A DNA stretch of 64,000 nt from Agapanthus africanus. Taxonomy: Eukaryota > Streptophyta > Magnoliopsida > Asparagales > Amaryllidaceae. Shown here one piece after another: positions 45,426-58,458 of the stretch. How positions within the stretch are numbered: the stretch's first letter is position 1; every line of letters begins with the position of its first letter. Below the pieces are notes generated by a model. The model had not been told where the DNA came from. It ran no database searches and saw only the letters and a list, made by a program, of their open reading frames with translations. Both the position numbers and the translations under genes were made by a program. The DNA lies in assembly GCA_030015575.1 (NCBI GenBank), contig JASDDO010000001.1:324045595-324109594 (forward strand), in the 5' to 3' direction.

Positions 45426-48400
45426 ATGACGTCCCCGAACGACCCCTCCTCGGACTCCAGCACTCAGGACCGCACGGAAAGGATGCTCAGCGCACTGACC
45501 ACTCTCGCGGAAGCTCAGGAGAGGAAGACCGACTTGCTCACCGAGGGACTCAGGGCGATTACCGCCACAGGAGGACCCTCCGCATTTATTACCACCCCCG
45601 AGGGCGTTGTTCCACCAGCTTATCATGCTAGGGCTGGTACAGTAGCAGACTTCCGACGGTTACACCCAGCTGCGTTTACAGGGCTTGCTGAACCCCTTGA
45701 GGCTGAGCAATGGTTGGTGAATATGGAGAATCTATTGACTGCCGCCCGGGTTCCAGAGGAAGACAGAGTGGACGTAATAAAGATACAATTAGAAGACGAG
45801 GCCCGCACATGGTGGTCGGTGGAAGAGAGCAGACTTGACAGGCCGATCGAATGGAGCAAGTTTAAGGAGTGCTTCCTAGATCATTACTTTCCTTCCACAG
45901 CCAAGGCAGAAATGGAGGAGAGGTTTATTCTTTTGAAGCAGAATGGACGCCCAGTGGATGCTTATGCGGCAGAGTTCAACCGCTTGAGTCGTTTCGCTCC
46001 GTACATGGTCGCCTCAGAGGTCACCAGGGCCAGGCGTTTCCTTCAGGGGTTAGATTTTGAGTTGCAGCAGTTGATTGCTTCGTTGGATCTGCAGACTTTC
46101 GCACAGGTACTCAATGCGGCGAGAGTTCAGGAGCAACTGATTAACAAGTTCAGGAGACCCTCAGTCGTTCCAGCACGTACCCACACGCCATCTCGAGGAG
46201 CCATACCGGTTCACAGGCCAGGGACGACGCAAATGAAGCGCCCATTTGTACCACAGCAGCGCCCCCAGAGACATGGCGTAACTTGCGGCTATTGCGGTAG
46301 AGGAGGACATACCCAGAAGGACTGTCGCCGTGCCAAGGGACAGTGTTTGATTTGCGGTTCTAGTCAGCACAAGATTGGCAGTTGCCCTGAGCGAGCAGAG
46401 GCACAGGCAGGTTCTGGACCGTCACAGCAGAGGCCGCAGGAGCAGAGACAACCATTTACAGGTCGCGGTCAGGGACGGGCTTTCACCTTGACCGCCGAGC
46501 AGGCAGAAGCGTCAGGAGATGTGGTTACAGGTACTCTACTCGTGCATTCCTTACCAGCTAGAGTACTTTTTGATTCAGGAGCATCGCATTGTTTCTTGTC
46601 TGAGCATTTCACTGATACACACTCAATACCAAATGAACCACTAACAAAGGGATGGGAAATTCATACGGGTAATGGCGTTATCATATCTAGCCGAGAATGT
46701 AGATTATGCCCGGTTGTAGTGTGCGGCAGGGAATTCTATGCGAATTTCCTCGTAATTGGGACAGGCAGTTACGACGCAATTCTTGGGATGGATTGGATGA
46801 GCACTTTTCATGCTGTTATCGATTGTCGTTCAAGGAATGTGATCTTCCGCATTCCCAATCATCCGGAGTTTATTTTTGAGGGCGGAAGCGAATCTTTGGA
46901 GCCAGCTAAATACAGAGCAAAGCCTAAGGAGTTGACAGCTATGGAGATTGATAGGAGCCCGGACCCAGAAATTGTTCGGGACTTTCTGGACGTTTTTCCC
47001 GAGGATTTACCAGGTCTACCACCTCCTCGAATTTTGGAGTTCTCAATCGACTTGACTCCGGGTACGGCCCCAGTATCCAGGGCCCCATACCGAATGGCAC
47101 CAGTTGAGTTGGCGGAATTGAAGAAGCAGGTTGAAGAACTATTGGAGAAAGGATTCATTCGGCCAAGCGCTTCACCGTGGGGTGCACCAGTTCTATTGGT
47201 AAAGAAGAAGGACGGATCGTTGCGAATGTGTATAGATTACCGGGAGCTGAACAAGGTTACCATAAAGAACAAGTACCCAATCCCGCGTATTGACGACCTA
47301 TTTGATCAGCTAAGTGGAGCCAAGGTTTTCTCGAAATTGGACCTCCGTTCTGGGTATCATCAAATCAGGGTAGCAGCCGAGGATGTGTGCAAGACGGCTT
47401 TCAGGACCCGATACGGACATTACGAGTTCCTTGTGATGCCGTTCGGCGTTACCAACGCCCCAGCAATATTCATGGACTTAATGAACAGGGTGTTCGCAAA
47501 ATACTTGGACACGTTTGTCGTTGTGTTTATCGATGACATACTTGTCTACTCGAAGACTCAGGAGGAGCACGCTGAACATTTGCGCACAGTTCTGCAAATT
47601 CTTCGGGAGGAGAAGCTGTATGCGAAGCTAAGCAAGTGTGAATTCTGGCTCGACAAGGTACAGTTTTTGGGACATATTGTTTCAGGCGAAGGCATCTCGG
47701 TTGACCCGGCGAAGATAGAATCTGTGAGAGATTGGCCGACGCCGAAGTCAGTGGCCGAGATCAGGAGTTTTCTGGGATTGGCAGGTTATTATCGGAGATT
47801 CGTCCAAGATTTCTCCAGAATCGCGGAACCATTGACGAGGCTGACACGGAAGGACGTGCCGTTTACATGGACAGAGGAGTGCACTCAGGCTTTCGACACA
47901 CTAAAGCAGAAGTTAACTACGGCGCCTATTCTTACTGTACCAGATGATTCAGGTGGTTTGGTGATACACAGTGATGCCTCAGGGAAGGGTTTAGGCTGTG
48001 TTTTGATGCAGCACGGACGTGTGGTTGCTTACGCCTCTCGACAACTGAGAAATCACGAGAAGAACTACCCCACACATGACTTGGAGTTAGCCGCGGTAGT
48101 TTTTGCATTGAAGATTTGGAGGCACTACCTTTTGGGTGAGAAAGTGGAGGTGTACACAGATCACAAAAGTTTGAAGTATGTTTTCACCCAGAAGGAATTG
48201 AATATGAGGCAGCGCCGATGGCTAGAGCTGATGGCAGATTACGATTTGGACCTTCAGTATCACCCGGGGAAGGTAAATGTTGTACCAGATGCGCTCAGTC
48301 GCAAGCCAGCGGTCATGATGTTGACCGATCAGAGGAGCATTATTGAGGACTTTCAGAGGCTTGCACTTGAGGTCGTTACGCCGAACGCACTCAGTCAACT

Positions 48401-49850
48401 TTGGCAACTGCAGGTGCAATCTTCTCTGGTGGATCGCATCAAGGCTGCGCAGGCGGACGATCCCCGATTGCAAAAGTTTAGAGAGGAAGTGAAAGCTGGA
48501 CTAAGAACAGAACTGATTATACATGAAGATGGCTCTCTGAGATTCGGCAGCAGACTCTGCGTACCTAAAGGAGGTGTTCGAGAAGAAGTGTTGGCTGAAG
48601 CACACAGTTCAGCTTATTCTGTGCATCCGGGAAGTACAAAAATGTATCAGGACCTAAAGCAGCACTTTTGGTGGAACGGAATGAAACGGGAAATTGCGAG
48701 GTTCGTATCCAGGTGCTTGGTATGTCAGCAGGTGAAGGCGGAGCATCAGAGGACAGCAGGACTGTTACAACCCCTGTCGATACCGGAATGGAAGTGGGAG
48801 CACATTACTATGGATTTCGTGACGGCTTTACCACGGAGCCCTAGGGGCAATAACGCCATTTGGGTTATCGTCGATCGCCTCACGAAAGCTGCACACTTTC
48901 TACCTTTCCGAGTAGGGCAGTCGACAGAATCATTGGCAGAAAGATATATGCAGGAGATTGTACGACTTCACGGTGTTCCAGTCAGCATTGTGTCAGACCG
49001 GGACACGAGATTCTTGTCGCACTTTTGGAAGAGCTTACAGGAGAGCTTGGGTACCCGCCTTAATTTCAGCACAGCTTATCACCCACAGACGGATGGACAA
49101 TCCGAGCGTACGATCCAGACGCTCGAGGACATGCTGAGAGCCTGTATGTTGGACTTTCAAGGGTCCTGGGAGGACCATCTGCATCTAGTCGAGTTCTCTT
49201 ATAACAATAGTTATCAGGCTAGTATTCAGATGGCTCCTTTTGAAGCACTATACGGGCGGAAGTGTCGATCTCCAGTATGTTGGGATGATGTGGGAGAACG
49301 AAGACTGCTAGGCCCCGAACTCATTGTTCAGACAGTTGACAAAGTCCAAATGGTCAGACAGCGTATCAAGGCGGCTCAGGATCGACAGAAGAGTTGGGCA
49401 GATACCAGCAGAAGGGCACTTGAGTTCGAAGTCGGAGATCATGTGTTCTTGAAGATTTCCCCTACTCGTGGAGTTATCAGATTCGGAGGTCGGGGAAAGC
49501 TTAGTCCCCGCTTTATCGGACCTTTTGAGGTGCTAGAGCGAGTAGGAGAGGTGGCTTATCGACTTGCCTTGCCTCCATCGCTAGCTGGTGTGCACAATAC
49601 CTTCCACGTGTCACAGTTGCGGCGTTACGTTCGAGATGAGAGCCATGTCCTGGACCATTCAGAGCTAGTTTTGGGTACCGATTTGTCGTACGAGGAGCAA
49701 CCTACTACCATTCTCGACCGCAGAGAGAAAGTGCTAAAGAATAAGGACATACCGTTAGTCCGAGTGTCTTGGGGCGGTCGTTCCCCAGGGGAATCCACCT
49801 GGGAGCGGGAGGAAGAGATCCGTGATCGATATCCACATCTTTTTGTTTAG
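45426..49850 (+). CDS. gag-pol: Gag-Pol polyprotein of A (Tekay/Del chromovirus)
   Basis: This single frame of 1474 codons makes the proteins needed for particle assembly, reverse transcription and integration. Gag spans about residues 75-245, followed by two CX2CX4HX4C zinc knuckles (C287-C300 and C307-C320). Protease has DSGAS at 383-387. Reverse transcriptase spans about 575-760 with FIDD at 701-704, then RNase H with D850, E887 and D912. Integrase has H1060, H1067, C1097 and C1100 for zinc and D1130, D1191 and E1227 for catalysis. A GPF module (near 1365) and a chromodomain-like tail (about 1420-1472, [19 protein letters not shown]) follow; such tails steer integration to heterochromatin in this lineage. 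The start at 45426 is the first Met, about 115 bases after the primer site. Nothing is broken that I can see. Confidence 0.96.
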   Translation: MTSPNDPSSDSSTQDRTERMLSALTTLAEAQERKTDLLTEGLRAITATGGPSAFITTPEGVVPPAYHARAGTVADFRRLHPAAFTGLAEPLEAEQWLVNMENLLTAARVPEEDRVDVIKIQLEDEARTWWSVEESRLDRPIEWSKFKECFLDHYFPSTAKAEMEERFILLKQNGRPVDAYAAEFNRLSRFAPYMVASEVTRARRFLQGLDFELQQLIASLDLQTFAQVLNAARVQEQLINKFRRPSVVPARTHTPSRGAIPVHRPGTTQMKRPFVPQQRPQRHGVTCGYCGRGGHTQKDCRRAKGQCLICGSSQHKIGSCPERAEAQAGSGPSQQRPQEQRQPFTGRGQGRAFTLTAEQAEASGDVVTGTLLVHSLPARVLFDSGASHCFLSEHFTDTHSIPNEPLTKGWEIHTGNGVIISSRECRLCPVVVCGREFYANFLVIGTGSYDAILGMDWMSTFHAVIDCRSRNVIFRIPNHPEFIFEGGSESLEPAKYRAKPKELTAMEIDRSPDPEIVRDFLDVFPEDLPGLPPPRILEFSIDLTPGTAPVSRAPYRMAPVELAELKKQVEELLEKGFIRPSASPWGAPVLLVKKKDGSLRMCIDYRELNKVTIKNKYPIPRIDDLFDQLSGAKVFSKLDLRSGYHQIRVAAEDVCKTAFRTRYGHYEFLVMPFGVTNAPAIFMDLMNRVFAKYLDTFVVVFIDDILVYSKTQEEHAEHLRTVLQILREEKLYAKLSKCEFWLDKVQFLGHIVSGEGISVDPAKIESVRDWPTPKSVAEIRSFLGLAGYYRRFVQDFSRIAEPLTRLTRKDVPFTWTEECTQAFDTLKQKLTTAPILTVPDDSGGLVIHSDASGKGLGCVLMQHGRVVAYASRQLRNHEKNYPTHDLELAAVVFALKIWRHYLLGEKVEVYTDHKSLKYVFTQKELNMRQRRWLELMADYDLDLQYHPGKVNVVPDALSRKPAVMMLTDQRSIIEDFQRLALEVVTPNALSQLWQLQVQSSLVDRIKAAQADDPRLQKFREEVKAGLRTELIIHEDGSLRFGSRLCVPKGGVREEVLAEAHSSAYSVHPGSTKMYQDLKQHFWWNGMKREIARFVSRCLVCQQVKAEHQRTAGLLQPLSIPEWKWEHITMDFVTALPRSPRGNNAIWVIVDRLTKAAHFLPFRVGQSTESLAERYMQEIVRLHGVPVSIVSDRDTRFLSHFWKSLQESLGTRLNFSTAYHPQTDGQSERTIQTLEDMLRACMLDFQGSWEDHLHLVEFSYNNSYQASIQMAPFEALYGRKCRSPVCWDDVGERRLLGPELIVQTVDKVQMVRQRIKAAQDRQKSWADTSRRALEFEVGDHVFLKISPTRGVIRFGGRGKLSPRFIGPFEVLERVGEVAYRLALPPSLAGVHNTFHVSQLRRYVRDESHVLDHSELVLGTDLSYEEQPTTILDRREKVLKNKDIPLVRVSWGGRSPGESTWEREEEIRDRYPHLFV

Positions 49851-49900
49851 TACATTGCATTCTTGCATCCTTGTCAAATTTCGAGGACGAAATTTTTGTT

Positions 49901-49913
49901 AGGGGGGGTATGA
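49901..49913 (+). other. Polypurine tract of A
   Basis: AGGGGGGGTATGA directly before the 3' LTR, preceded by the CGAGGACGAAATTT context usual in this lineage (from memory). Confidence 0.88.
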
Positions 49914-52900
49914 TGTAAATCCCCGTTTCCTTTTCAATAAAAGTCTCCCATTTTCTGATTCCAGTAGCTTTCCTTCTTTTCTTTCATATTTGGATTGGTT
50001 GGTTAAGCAAGATATTTATATTTTTCCCCAAAACCTAAAAGTTAAAACCCAGAAATTAAAACAATTAAAACAATTAAAACCCAAACCAATTAAACTGAAA
50101 CCTAATATAAAATAAATCTATACAAACAATTATAATCCATCAGCCCACTTCTTGTTACTGTTTTAAATTGATTTTCCCTTCTCGGGCCAGCCACTTCTCC
50201 CTCAGCCCACGAGAAACTTGTTTTTAGAGGAAAATGTTTTCCCTCTAACCGAGCTCGGCCCAATTCCCCCACACACCCGACCCGCTTCTTAAAACCTTCC
50301 TTCTTCCCCACTTCATTTTCCCGCTCGTTTCCTTCTCCCCACGTCGCCCCACTTCGCGCCGAACTTCCCCACGTCGCCCGCGCCGTTGCCCACGTCCCCG
50401 CGACCCCCGACCACGACTCCCTCTAACTCACGCTCTCCAACTCCTCACCTCCAACTCCTCAAAACTCTCTCCAACCCTCAAGTTTTTCCCCCACGAAACC
50501 CTACGAACCCACTGCAAAACTTCAGGCCAACCCCCGACGACGACGACGACGAACCTCCTCGACCCCTTTTCTCCATCACCGAGCACCCTAGCCTCCTCTC
50601 TCCATCACCCGAGCCCCTACTGAGCCCTCTGCACACAGAAACCCATCACCCGCCGAGCTCGAGTTACCCCTGGCACTCAACGCCGGCGAACTCCCCACCA
50701 CGACGTCGACACCCCTGCATCCCTAACCTCCTCAGCATCAGCACCATCACCATCACCCAAGTCCCCACTGCACTCTCTCTCTCTCTCTCTCTCTCTCTTT
50801 CCAAAGAACCCCCTGCACGTGCACTGTGCACGTCGCCGGAGCGACCGCGGCCGACCACCGTCGACCCCAGCAAGTCCCAAGTGAACCACAGAGCTTCCCT
50901 AAGCTTCCAGCGCGCACAAGACGGCTCCGGAAAAGTCCGACGCAAAAATCCGTGTTCGATCGAGGCTCGCGCGAAATTGTTCCGTGGCGTACAACGCGCG
51001 TTTGTGACGACGTTGCTTCCCCGTGACCCCGAGTCGTTACCAGGCAAGTGTTTACTTGCTTCATGCTAAATTATTACTGATATGAACCTAAAATAACTAG
51101 TTTACGGAATTGCCAAATACTAATGCATAATACGATCAAAGTGTTCGATGCTATTCTTTTATAAAAATAATTGTTTATTTTGACGGAACCCGACGTTTTA
51201 TGTTGGCCCTTATAGTGATAAACATAGTGTATGAATATCGCTGGAAAATACGATCGTTCGTAACAAAAATTGATACCCCCAAATATGCCGTTAAAACTAG
51301 AAAGTTTCTCGTGCCTGAAAACGGATAAAATCACCATAAATCATATGCATAATGGATTGATGTGTTCTAGGGCTTAAATCGAAGCCGACTTGACGAACTT
51401 TAACCCTATGGAAAATCCTAATGATTTATGTTCTGTAATCATGATGATAACTGGGTCGGAACACGACTCTGGACTGCAGTCCAGAGCGTTTCTGATTATT
51501 GTTTTCTGTTCAAAGGACCTGCGTTACTGTGTTTCCTGAAATCATACTTCGCGGAACTTTACATTGGATTAGAGATAATTCTGTTAGCTAAGCAAAACAA
51601 GTGGTTTCACCCCGATCCATCGCCGTTTGTTATTTTAAAATGTAATTAAAAGGGCAGAACGTATATCTGTCCAGAACAGATTCTAAAATGACACCCTGAG
51701 ATTAAACTGGTTATAACTTTCAACGTACAGATGTGATTGAGGATCCGTCTGTTGCGTTGAATACTTTATCGAAAACCCTAAATTTCATTTAACTGTGACA
51801 TCACTAAATTCTTAGACCAACTGGGTGCAATTCGTGCCGCGAAATGGACGTTCAGTTCTGAAACTGAATTTCCAGCCGCGAGCACTTAAAACTGAAATAG
51901 CTATATCTTGAGAACCGAAACTCCGATTTAACTGAAACAAATTTTGGTGAATTACCGACTGATTGTTCTATGTATCTTACCTACATCATTTGTACTGAAT
52001 TCTTAACATGTTAATTAGTACAATTCATTTTCATGACATGCCTGTTGATTCATAATATACAAAACTCATTGGTAGCATACATACATATATCATACCCTTG
52101 CCATATACTCAGTGTTATTACGTGTGGACATTGCATTATCGTACGTGACGGATGTTGATTTAGTTGTGACAAGTACATCAATGGAAAATGAATATTCGTG
52201 ACAGTGATTGATACAGTGAACAGTGATAAAAATCGTGCCATTGATATACTTGTACATAACTGGATCAAGATCATAGCTAGTGAGAACCTGGGAAAAAAGG
52301 GGAAATCAAAGTGGAAAGAGTATCGTATTTAGCGGGACCGATTTTAGAGGATGATCATTCGAACAGAGATATCGATACATGTAGGATAGGATCTAGCGAT
52401 CCGGCTGACAGGGTTATGTCCCGAGCATGTGGGCCGTTGTCTCGGGTATGTACGAGACTCCTGTTAAACATGATCCTCCTTCCACTATGTGATTTCAAAC
52501 TCGACCTAGAGACCGATAGGGGCACATAATATACTCTGCATCATATAGCGACATAGTGATTACTTGCATTGTTCTCACACCAGTATTACTCATACACCTG
52601 TCACATCTCATTATGATAACATTGTTGTTGTGTCGCTCTGACGACCTGAGTATGCATGCTCAGATCCCGCGGGAGGACCAGCACAGGAGACGGACCTACC
52701 TTTCGAGTTCACGGAGATTTAGACTGGTGTACTTTCCACTTTCTGCTTTCCATAAAAGTGACCGTAAGTTTGACTTTTGTTAGTACTTGTTCTTGTTATC
52801 TGTAAATTTGTGAACAATGGAATATTAATGTAATAAATTAGTGATGTGATTCCTTTACCACTGCGCTTTATTTACTGATTACCATGCAATGCTAGAAGCC

Positions 52901-52995
52901 GAAGTGTGACTACGGCAGGATGATTCCTTGACCGTAGGAGCATGGCTGGCCTAGTCATCCCTCGTTTTCCATATTTTGGGAAGCGGGGCGTGACA
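49914..52995 (+). repeat. 3' LTR of A (3082 bp)
   Basis: It has the same length as the 5' LTR and is nearly identical, including the 13-unit CT run (50773-50798) and the 227-codon pseudo-frame (50386-51069). Confidence 0.95.
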
Positions 52996-53000
52996 GCCTC
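52996..53000. repeat. Target site duplication of A (right)
   Basis: GCCTC, the partner of 42205-42209. Confidence 0.95.
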
Positions 53001-54284
53001 CCTGTCAACTGTGCATACGCACCCGCATCCGCGTTCAGAGGAACACGAATGCACACTGGATAAATCCAATCCCAAAAGGTACACTAGGATCTGGCTTAAA
53101 CCAAAGCCCGCTAGTGTAAACTGTCCGGACACTGTACGTGTACAAGTGCACGGATGTGACCGAACCCTGTCGCAAAACCATGCGACCTGTCGCAATACCA
53201 TGCGACCTCTACTCTTTTGCCTAAAGGCGAAAAGCTTTCTGTGTGGGACTCTAAAGACTCGACACTACGCTGGCAGTGGGTTTAACCACAGACCGCAAGC
53301 GGCACTAGCTGTGCGTAACGGTCCCCAGGTAGTGCCGACAAGAAGACCGACGAGGCGAAACCCATCTGAACTCCTACTGAGACTGAGTGTGACATTCTCC
53401 GTACAGTCCGGTCTGTTCGTCTGATACATCGCATGGCGGGCCTAGGGGGCGGTAAACGTCAGTCCCCCAATAGCGGTACAAGTCGTGCCGGAGCGAAGCC
53501 CAAAACACCCTGAGATAACACTGGAAACCTACCAGTATATCTCGATTGCCCTGGCCAGGGACTACTTGTGTAATGGCTCTCCTAGACACAGCGCGATGTC
53601 AACCCCCAATACCGGGAGAGACGAATCCTGTCTAACCGTCACTGCCTCCAAGTGCTTCGGGACTGCACCCAACCACTACCTGTTTGCACGACTCCTTTGA
53701 GCCGTGGTAGGGTAGTGATCAAAGTACAGTGGGAACACACTCGAGGCGGAGTGACCATGTCAAGTCAGCAGACTAAGCTGTACTCATGTCACCTGGGAAC
53801 TGATAACTGACGATAGGTATAATACCAACTAGTCAGTTCCCGACGAGTCCTGTCCAGTGTACCCGTAACCTAACGAGCACCCGCATACTATCTCAAGTAC
53901 GACGTACTGACGGCTGTGGGACAGACCGTCTCCCACACTGGGATGAGAAGCGCATGCGCTGGTCTACTCCGGAGTATCGATGCCCTGTCTCGATAGTCCT
54001 GCGACCAGGGACCTGCATAAGGATGTGCTTATAGATTACCCAGCCCCACTAGTGTGACGGCCATCACATCGCTGGTAATCAAGCAAAGATCCTAAGGGCT
54101 CTACTAATGTGTATAGGCGATATACAAAAATAAACACATGTACACATTGAAGTAGAAACAAACCAAGTAGCATACTACTATTTTGAGCAAGATTGTATAT
54201 ACAAGGTGAATATCCCAAGCATCCATTAAGTAATATACAAACCAGTATGATACAGTAATGGCCTCTAGGGCATATACACTAACA
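53001..54284 (-). repeat. 3' LTR of D, part next to the polypurine tract
   Basis: These 1284 bp match 61261-62544 with about seven substitutions. With 41304-42209 the total is 2190 bp, the exact length of the intact LTR. ORFs here (for example 52942-53424 and 53485-53700) run across LTR sequence and have no domain. Confidence 0.93.
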
Positions 54285-54296
54285 ATCTCCCACTTG
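54285..54296 (-). other. Polypurine tract of D
   Basis: The minus strand reads AAGTGGGAGAT directly before the LTR. Confidence 0.85.
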
Positions 54297-54298
54297 CA

Positions 54299-55950
54299 CT
54301 AAGGCCATGTACTGGCGTATCGAAGACCTATCATCTCGATCAGCCGCTCGAACTGAGTCTGGGGCAGGGCCTTGGTGAATGGATCTGCAGTGTTATCTTC
54401 TGAAGCGACTCTCCGAACCTCGATCTCCTGGCGATCCACGATCTCCCTGATCAGGTGATACCGCCTCAAGATGTGCCTGGATCTCTGATGGGACCTGGGT
54501 TCCTTCGCTAAAGCTATAGCCCCGTTGTTGTCGCAATACAGAGGTATTGGATCAACAATGGACGGAACCACCTGAAGTTCTTTCAAGAACTTCCTCATCC
54601 AGACAGCTTCTTTTGCGGCATCAGATGCAGCGATGTATTCCGCTTCCATCGTCGAGTCTGCAACAGTTTCCTGTTTGGAACTCTTCCAACACACCGCCCC
54701 TCCATTGAGGGTAAAGACAAAACCCGACATGGACTTGGAATCATCCTTGTCACTCTAGAAGCTGGAGTCAGCAAAGGCCTCGATCTGGAGGTCTTTTCCG
54801 CCATACACCAAGAACATCTCCTTAGTCCTTCTTAGGTACTTGAGAATGTTCTTTACCGCTATCCAGTATTTCTCCCCACGGTTTGACTGATACCGGCTTA
54901 CCACACTCAGTGCATAAGCTACATCCGGTCTGGTACACAACATCGCATACATTATAGAGCCTACCGCAGAAGCGTAGGGTATGATAGACATGCGATCCCT
55001 CTCCAAATCAGTCTTGGGAGACATCTCTTTAGAGAGGGTGATCCCGTGACAAGCCGGTAGGTTACCGCGCTTGGAATCTTCCATACTGAATCTCTTCAGT
55101 ATGGTGTCGATGTACCTGGACTGAGAAAGTCCTAATATCCTCTTGGATCTGTCACGGTAGATCCGGATACCCAGAATGTATGAGGCATCACCCAGGTCTT
55201 TCATGGAGAACCTGTGTGACAAGAACCCCTTGACAGATTGTAGCATAAGAATGTCATTTCCTATTAAGAGAATGTCATCCACGTATAAAACGAGGAATAC
55301 TACAGTTCTCGCTACAAATCTACTATAGATGCATGGTTCATCTGGATTTTTGATAAAGCCAAATTCTTTGACCGTCTCATCAAAGCAGATGTTCCAACTC
55401 CGCGACGCCTGCTTTAGTCCATAGATGGACTTAAGCAACTTGCACACCTTTCCGCTGCTCCCACTCTGAATGAAACCCTCCGGCTGGTCCATATAGACAC
55501 ACTCCTCTAAATTTCCATTTAGAAAAGCTGTCTTTATGTCCATTTGCCAGATCTCATAATCGTGGAAGGCAGCAATGGCAAGAAGGATCCGAATGGATTT
55601 CAGCATGGCTACTGGAGAAAAGGTTTCGTCATAGTCCAAGCCAGGTCTTTGACGAAAACCCTTTGCTACCAGCCTAGCTTTATAGGTCTCAACCTGTCCA
55701 TCTACACCAATCTTCCTTTTGAAGATCCACTTGCATCCTACGGGTTTTACCCCGTCTGGAGCAATGTCCAACGTCCATACCTTGTTGGTGTACATGGACT
55801 CCATTTCGGTCCGCATTGCATCCAGCCATTTCACTGAGTCAACACTCTGAACGGCCTGCTGGAAGCTAGTAGGCTCATCATAATCTATGATGCAATCCTC
55901 TCTATCCCCGTCTATGAGAAAACCGCAGTATCTCTCGGGCGGATGAACTG
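54299..55950 (-). pseudogene. D pol 3' part: RT and RNase H, frameshift plus stop
   Basis: This frame is one register away from the gag-integrase frame and can be read from about 55950 to the stop at 54299. It holds the RT core from a KWLDAM-like start through YVDDILLIGND, and the RNase H with an expected Asp in AFADSSF, Glu in MEAEYIAAS, and Asp in YCDNNGA and ADPFTKALP. An in-frame TAG at 54755-54757 follows AFADSSF, where the related fragment at 38696-39481 has CAG. RT and RNase H copy element RNA into DNA; as it stands this copy would make neither a joined Pol nor a full RNase H. Confidence 0.92.
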
Positions 55951-58266
55951 CCTACTACTCCTGCGGAGCGGCGTAGGAATGTCCTGTTCTTCCGAACCCT
56001 CTGGTTCCACTAAACTTTCAGTAATAGTCCGTGGTTCTGGAATTTCTTCCAGTTCTACTGCGCTCCCACTTATTTCCTTTTCCAAGAACTGGTGTTCTAG
56101 AAAGTGGGCATTACGAGAAACAAGTACTTTTTGTTCCTCTGCGTAGTAGAAAAGATACCCCCTGGTGTTCTTTGGGTATCCCACAAACTTACACAGTACT
56201 GAGCGTGCCTCGAGTTTGTCCGCATGCTGCTTTTTGACAAAAGCTGGACATCCCCAGATCTTCAGATATTGAAGATAGGGTTTCTTCCAACTCCACATTT
56301 CATATGGGGTGGTAGGCACAGTCTTAGTCGGAACTCGGTTCAAAAGGTATGCTGCTGATTCTAGCGCATATCCCCAGAATGATCGCGGCAACTCAGCGTT
56401 ACTCATCATGGACCGCACCATATCCAATAGGGTGCGGTTCCGTCTCTCCGATACACCGTTATGTTGCGGGGTGTATGGAGGAGTAAGCTGAGAGAGAATT
56501 CCGTTCTCTTTTAAGTAGTCCAGGAACTCGGCACTTAAGTATTCTCCACCTCGATCCGATCTTAGAATCTTAATACTTTTGCCGGTCTGTTTCTCTACTT
56601 CATTCTTATACTCCTGGAATTTTCCAAAGGCTTCGGACTTATGTTTCATTAAGAAGACATAACCGTACCTTGAGAAGTCATCCGTAAAAGTAATGAAGTA
56701 AGAATGTCTGCTTCGGGCATGTGTAGACATTGGACCGCACACGTCACTGTGTACGAGTCCCAAGAGCTCGCTCGCTCTTACTCCATGTCCAGTAAACGGA
56801 GTCTTTGTCATCTTTCCTTTGAGACAAGATTGACAAGTGGCATACGATTGATATTCGAACGCATTCAAATATCCTTCTGTATGTAACTTAGTCAACCTTC
56901 TCTCATTGATGTGACCCAATCTACAATGCCATAAGAAAGTTTGATTTATTTCTGGAGACTTTCTTTTGTGTGTATTCTGGACATTAAAAATCTGTGGTTG
57001 GTTTAACACGTATATACTATTACTCAATGTACCTGACCCAATCAAAACTTGATTAAGGTGAATGTTTACAACATTACTTACAAACGCAAATTCATAACCT
57101 TCTTTAGAAACTAAAGATACAGAAATGATATTACAAGTTGCGTTGGGTACAAAAAAGCAATTACGCAAAACCAAAACATGTCCATCTGACATTCCCAGGT
57201 GATAGTCCCCCACGGCTTTAGCATCCATGCTAGCTCCGTTCGCAACTCTGAGGGTCATGTCACCTGCCTTCAAAACCCTACGGTTTCTCAACGCCTGCAA
57301 AGAATTACAGATATGAGATCCTGATCCGGTATCCAATACCCAGGAAGTAGAGTTTATTGAAAGACAGTTTTCAATAACATACACACCTGAAGCTGAAGCT
57401 GCAACCTGCTTCAATTCCTGTGTTCTGGCCTTCCAGGCCCTGCAATCATTCTTCCAGTGTCGTTTCTTATGACAATAGAAGCATTCTTCCTTATCCACAA
57501 GCTTCCCCGCTATCTTTGTTGCTTTACCTTTTCCCTTCGTATCCACTTTACTAACACCGCCCCTTGGTTTGGCGGGGGCCTTCTTCTTCTTTCCCTTGGC
57601 TTTCGCCTTGGACCTAGAAGAAGATGATCCTCCTACAAACAAAGTGGATGTATCCCTACCTTTCTGTAGGGTGCCCTCTGCGCTCCTCAGCATGTTGAGG
57701 AGCTCTGAAAGTTCAACCTCTTTTTCTTGTAAGTTGAAGTTCAGTATAAACTGGGCGTAAGTGGAAGGAAGGGACTGGAGAACTATATCCGTATATAGCT
57801 CACTCTCCAATGTGATCCCTAGGTCAGCGAGCTCCTCAATGTAGCCGATCATCTTTAGCACGTGCTCGGCTACTGATGATCCGACGGCCATTCTTGTCGA
57901 AAATAACTTTTTCGACGCTTCGTATCTTGCGATACGAGATTGCCCTCCATACAGTTCTTTTGTATGAAGCAATATGGATTCCATGTCCATATTCTCGTGC
58001 CTCCTCTGATGTTCGTTGTCCATCGAGGCAAGCAGGAGGCATTTGGCCTTCGCGCTATCAATCTCCCAAGTCTTGCGGATTTCCTTATCCGCGACGCTGG
58101 AAGTTGGACCAGGGACAAGGGGAGCTTTGGTGGTAAGAAGATACCCCAGCTTGTCGTAAGTGATTGCTATCTTGACATTCCTGAGCCAATCTTTGTAGTT
58201 TGGCCCTGTCAGTTTGTTTTTATCTAGGAGTAACTTAAGTCCAGTCATGTTGATTGGTCGCTGCAA
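55912..58266 (-). CDS. D gag, protease and integrase (copia, truncated by frameshift)
   Basis: This is 784 codons from the first Met, in the copia order gag-protease-integrase. The gag domain is about residues 8-205, then a Lys/Ala/Gly-rich basic linker, then a CX2CX4HX4C knuckle (C262-C275) in which the usual Gly before His is Arg. Protease has LDTGSGSHIC (311-320). Integrase has zinc ligands H447, H452, C478 and C481 and catalytic D508, D571 and E607. The frame leaves the normal register near 55950 and ends at a TAG at 55912-55914; RT continues in another frame. Up to that point the domains look complete. Codon 7 is a second Met and could also be the start. Confidence 0.93.
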   Translation of the reverse strand: MQRPINMTGLKLLLDKNKLTGPNYKDWLRNVKIAITYDKLGYLLTTKAPLVPGPTSSVADKEIRKTWEIDSAKAKCLLLASMDNEHQRRHENMDMESILLHTKELYGGQSRIARYEASKKLFSTRMAVGSSVAEHVLKMIGYIEELADLGITLESELYTDIVLQSLPSTYAQFILNFNLQEKEVELSELLNMLRSAEGTLQKGRDTSTLFVGGSSSSRSKAKAKGKKKKAPAKPRGGVSKVDTKGKGKATKIAGKLVDKEECFYCHKKRHWKNDCRAWKARTQELKQVAASASGVYVIENCLSINSTSWVLDTGSGSHICNSLQALRNRRVLKAGDMTLRVANGASMDAKAVGDYHLGMSDGHVLVLRNCFFVPNATCNIISVSLVSKEGYEFAFVSNVVNIHLNQVLIGSGTLSNSIYVLNQPQIFNVQNTHKRKSPEINQTFLWHCRLGHINERRLTKLHTEGYLNAFEYQSYATCQSCLKGKMTKTPFTGHGVRASELLGLVHSDVCGPMSTHARSRHSYFITFTDDFSRYGYVFLMKHKSEAFGKFQEYKNEVEKQTGKSIKILRSDRGGEYLSAEFLDYLKENGILSQLTPPYTPQHNGVSERRNRTLLDMVRSMMSNAELPRSFWGYALESAAYLLNRVPTKTVPTTPYEMWSWKKPYLQYLKIWGCPAFVKKQHADKLEARSVLCKFVGYPKNTRGYLFYYAEEQKVLVSRNAHFLEHQFLEKEISGSAVELEEIPEPRTITESLVEPEGSEEQDIPTPLRRSSRQFIRPRDTAVFS

Positions 58267-58458
58267 TTAGGAGAGAGAAGAAGAAACACTCAGCATGATG
58301 CTCTTGCAAGTTTAGAGTGGTTTTTAGTTTGTCTAAACAGGATGGCTCCCACTGTTTCTCGAATCCCTCCTCAAACCATAAAGGAAGAATTAGTCAGGAT
58401 CAATCCCACCGTACAATACTTGCTTAACCGTTCAGCCAGGCCGGTGTCGGTACTTCGA

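Larger units (their letters stand above)
42210..52995 (+). mobile_element. Element A: Tekay-type chromovirus, apparently intact
   Basis: This 10.8 kb element has 3082-bp LTRs, GCCTC duplications, a Met primer site (45301-45311), an open 1474-codon gag-pol frame and a polypurine tract (49901-49913). The LTRs differ at only four positions that I see (near 43494, 43503, 43911 and 44051, in 5' LTR coordinates). All protein motifs are present, including a C-terminal chromodomain-like tail. It is the youngest insertion here and the only one that may still be able to move. Confidence 0.95.

Noticed and set aside
45623-47158. Minus-strand ORFs of 69-99 codons within A gag-pol
   Set aside because: They are antisense shadows of the 1474-codon frame.
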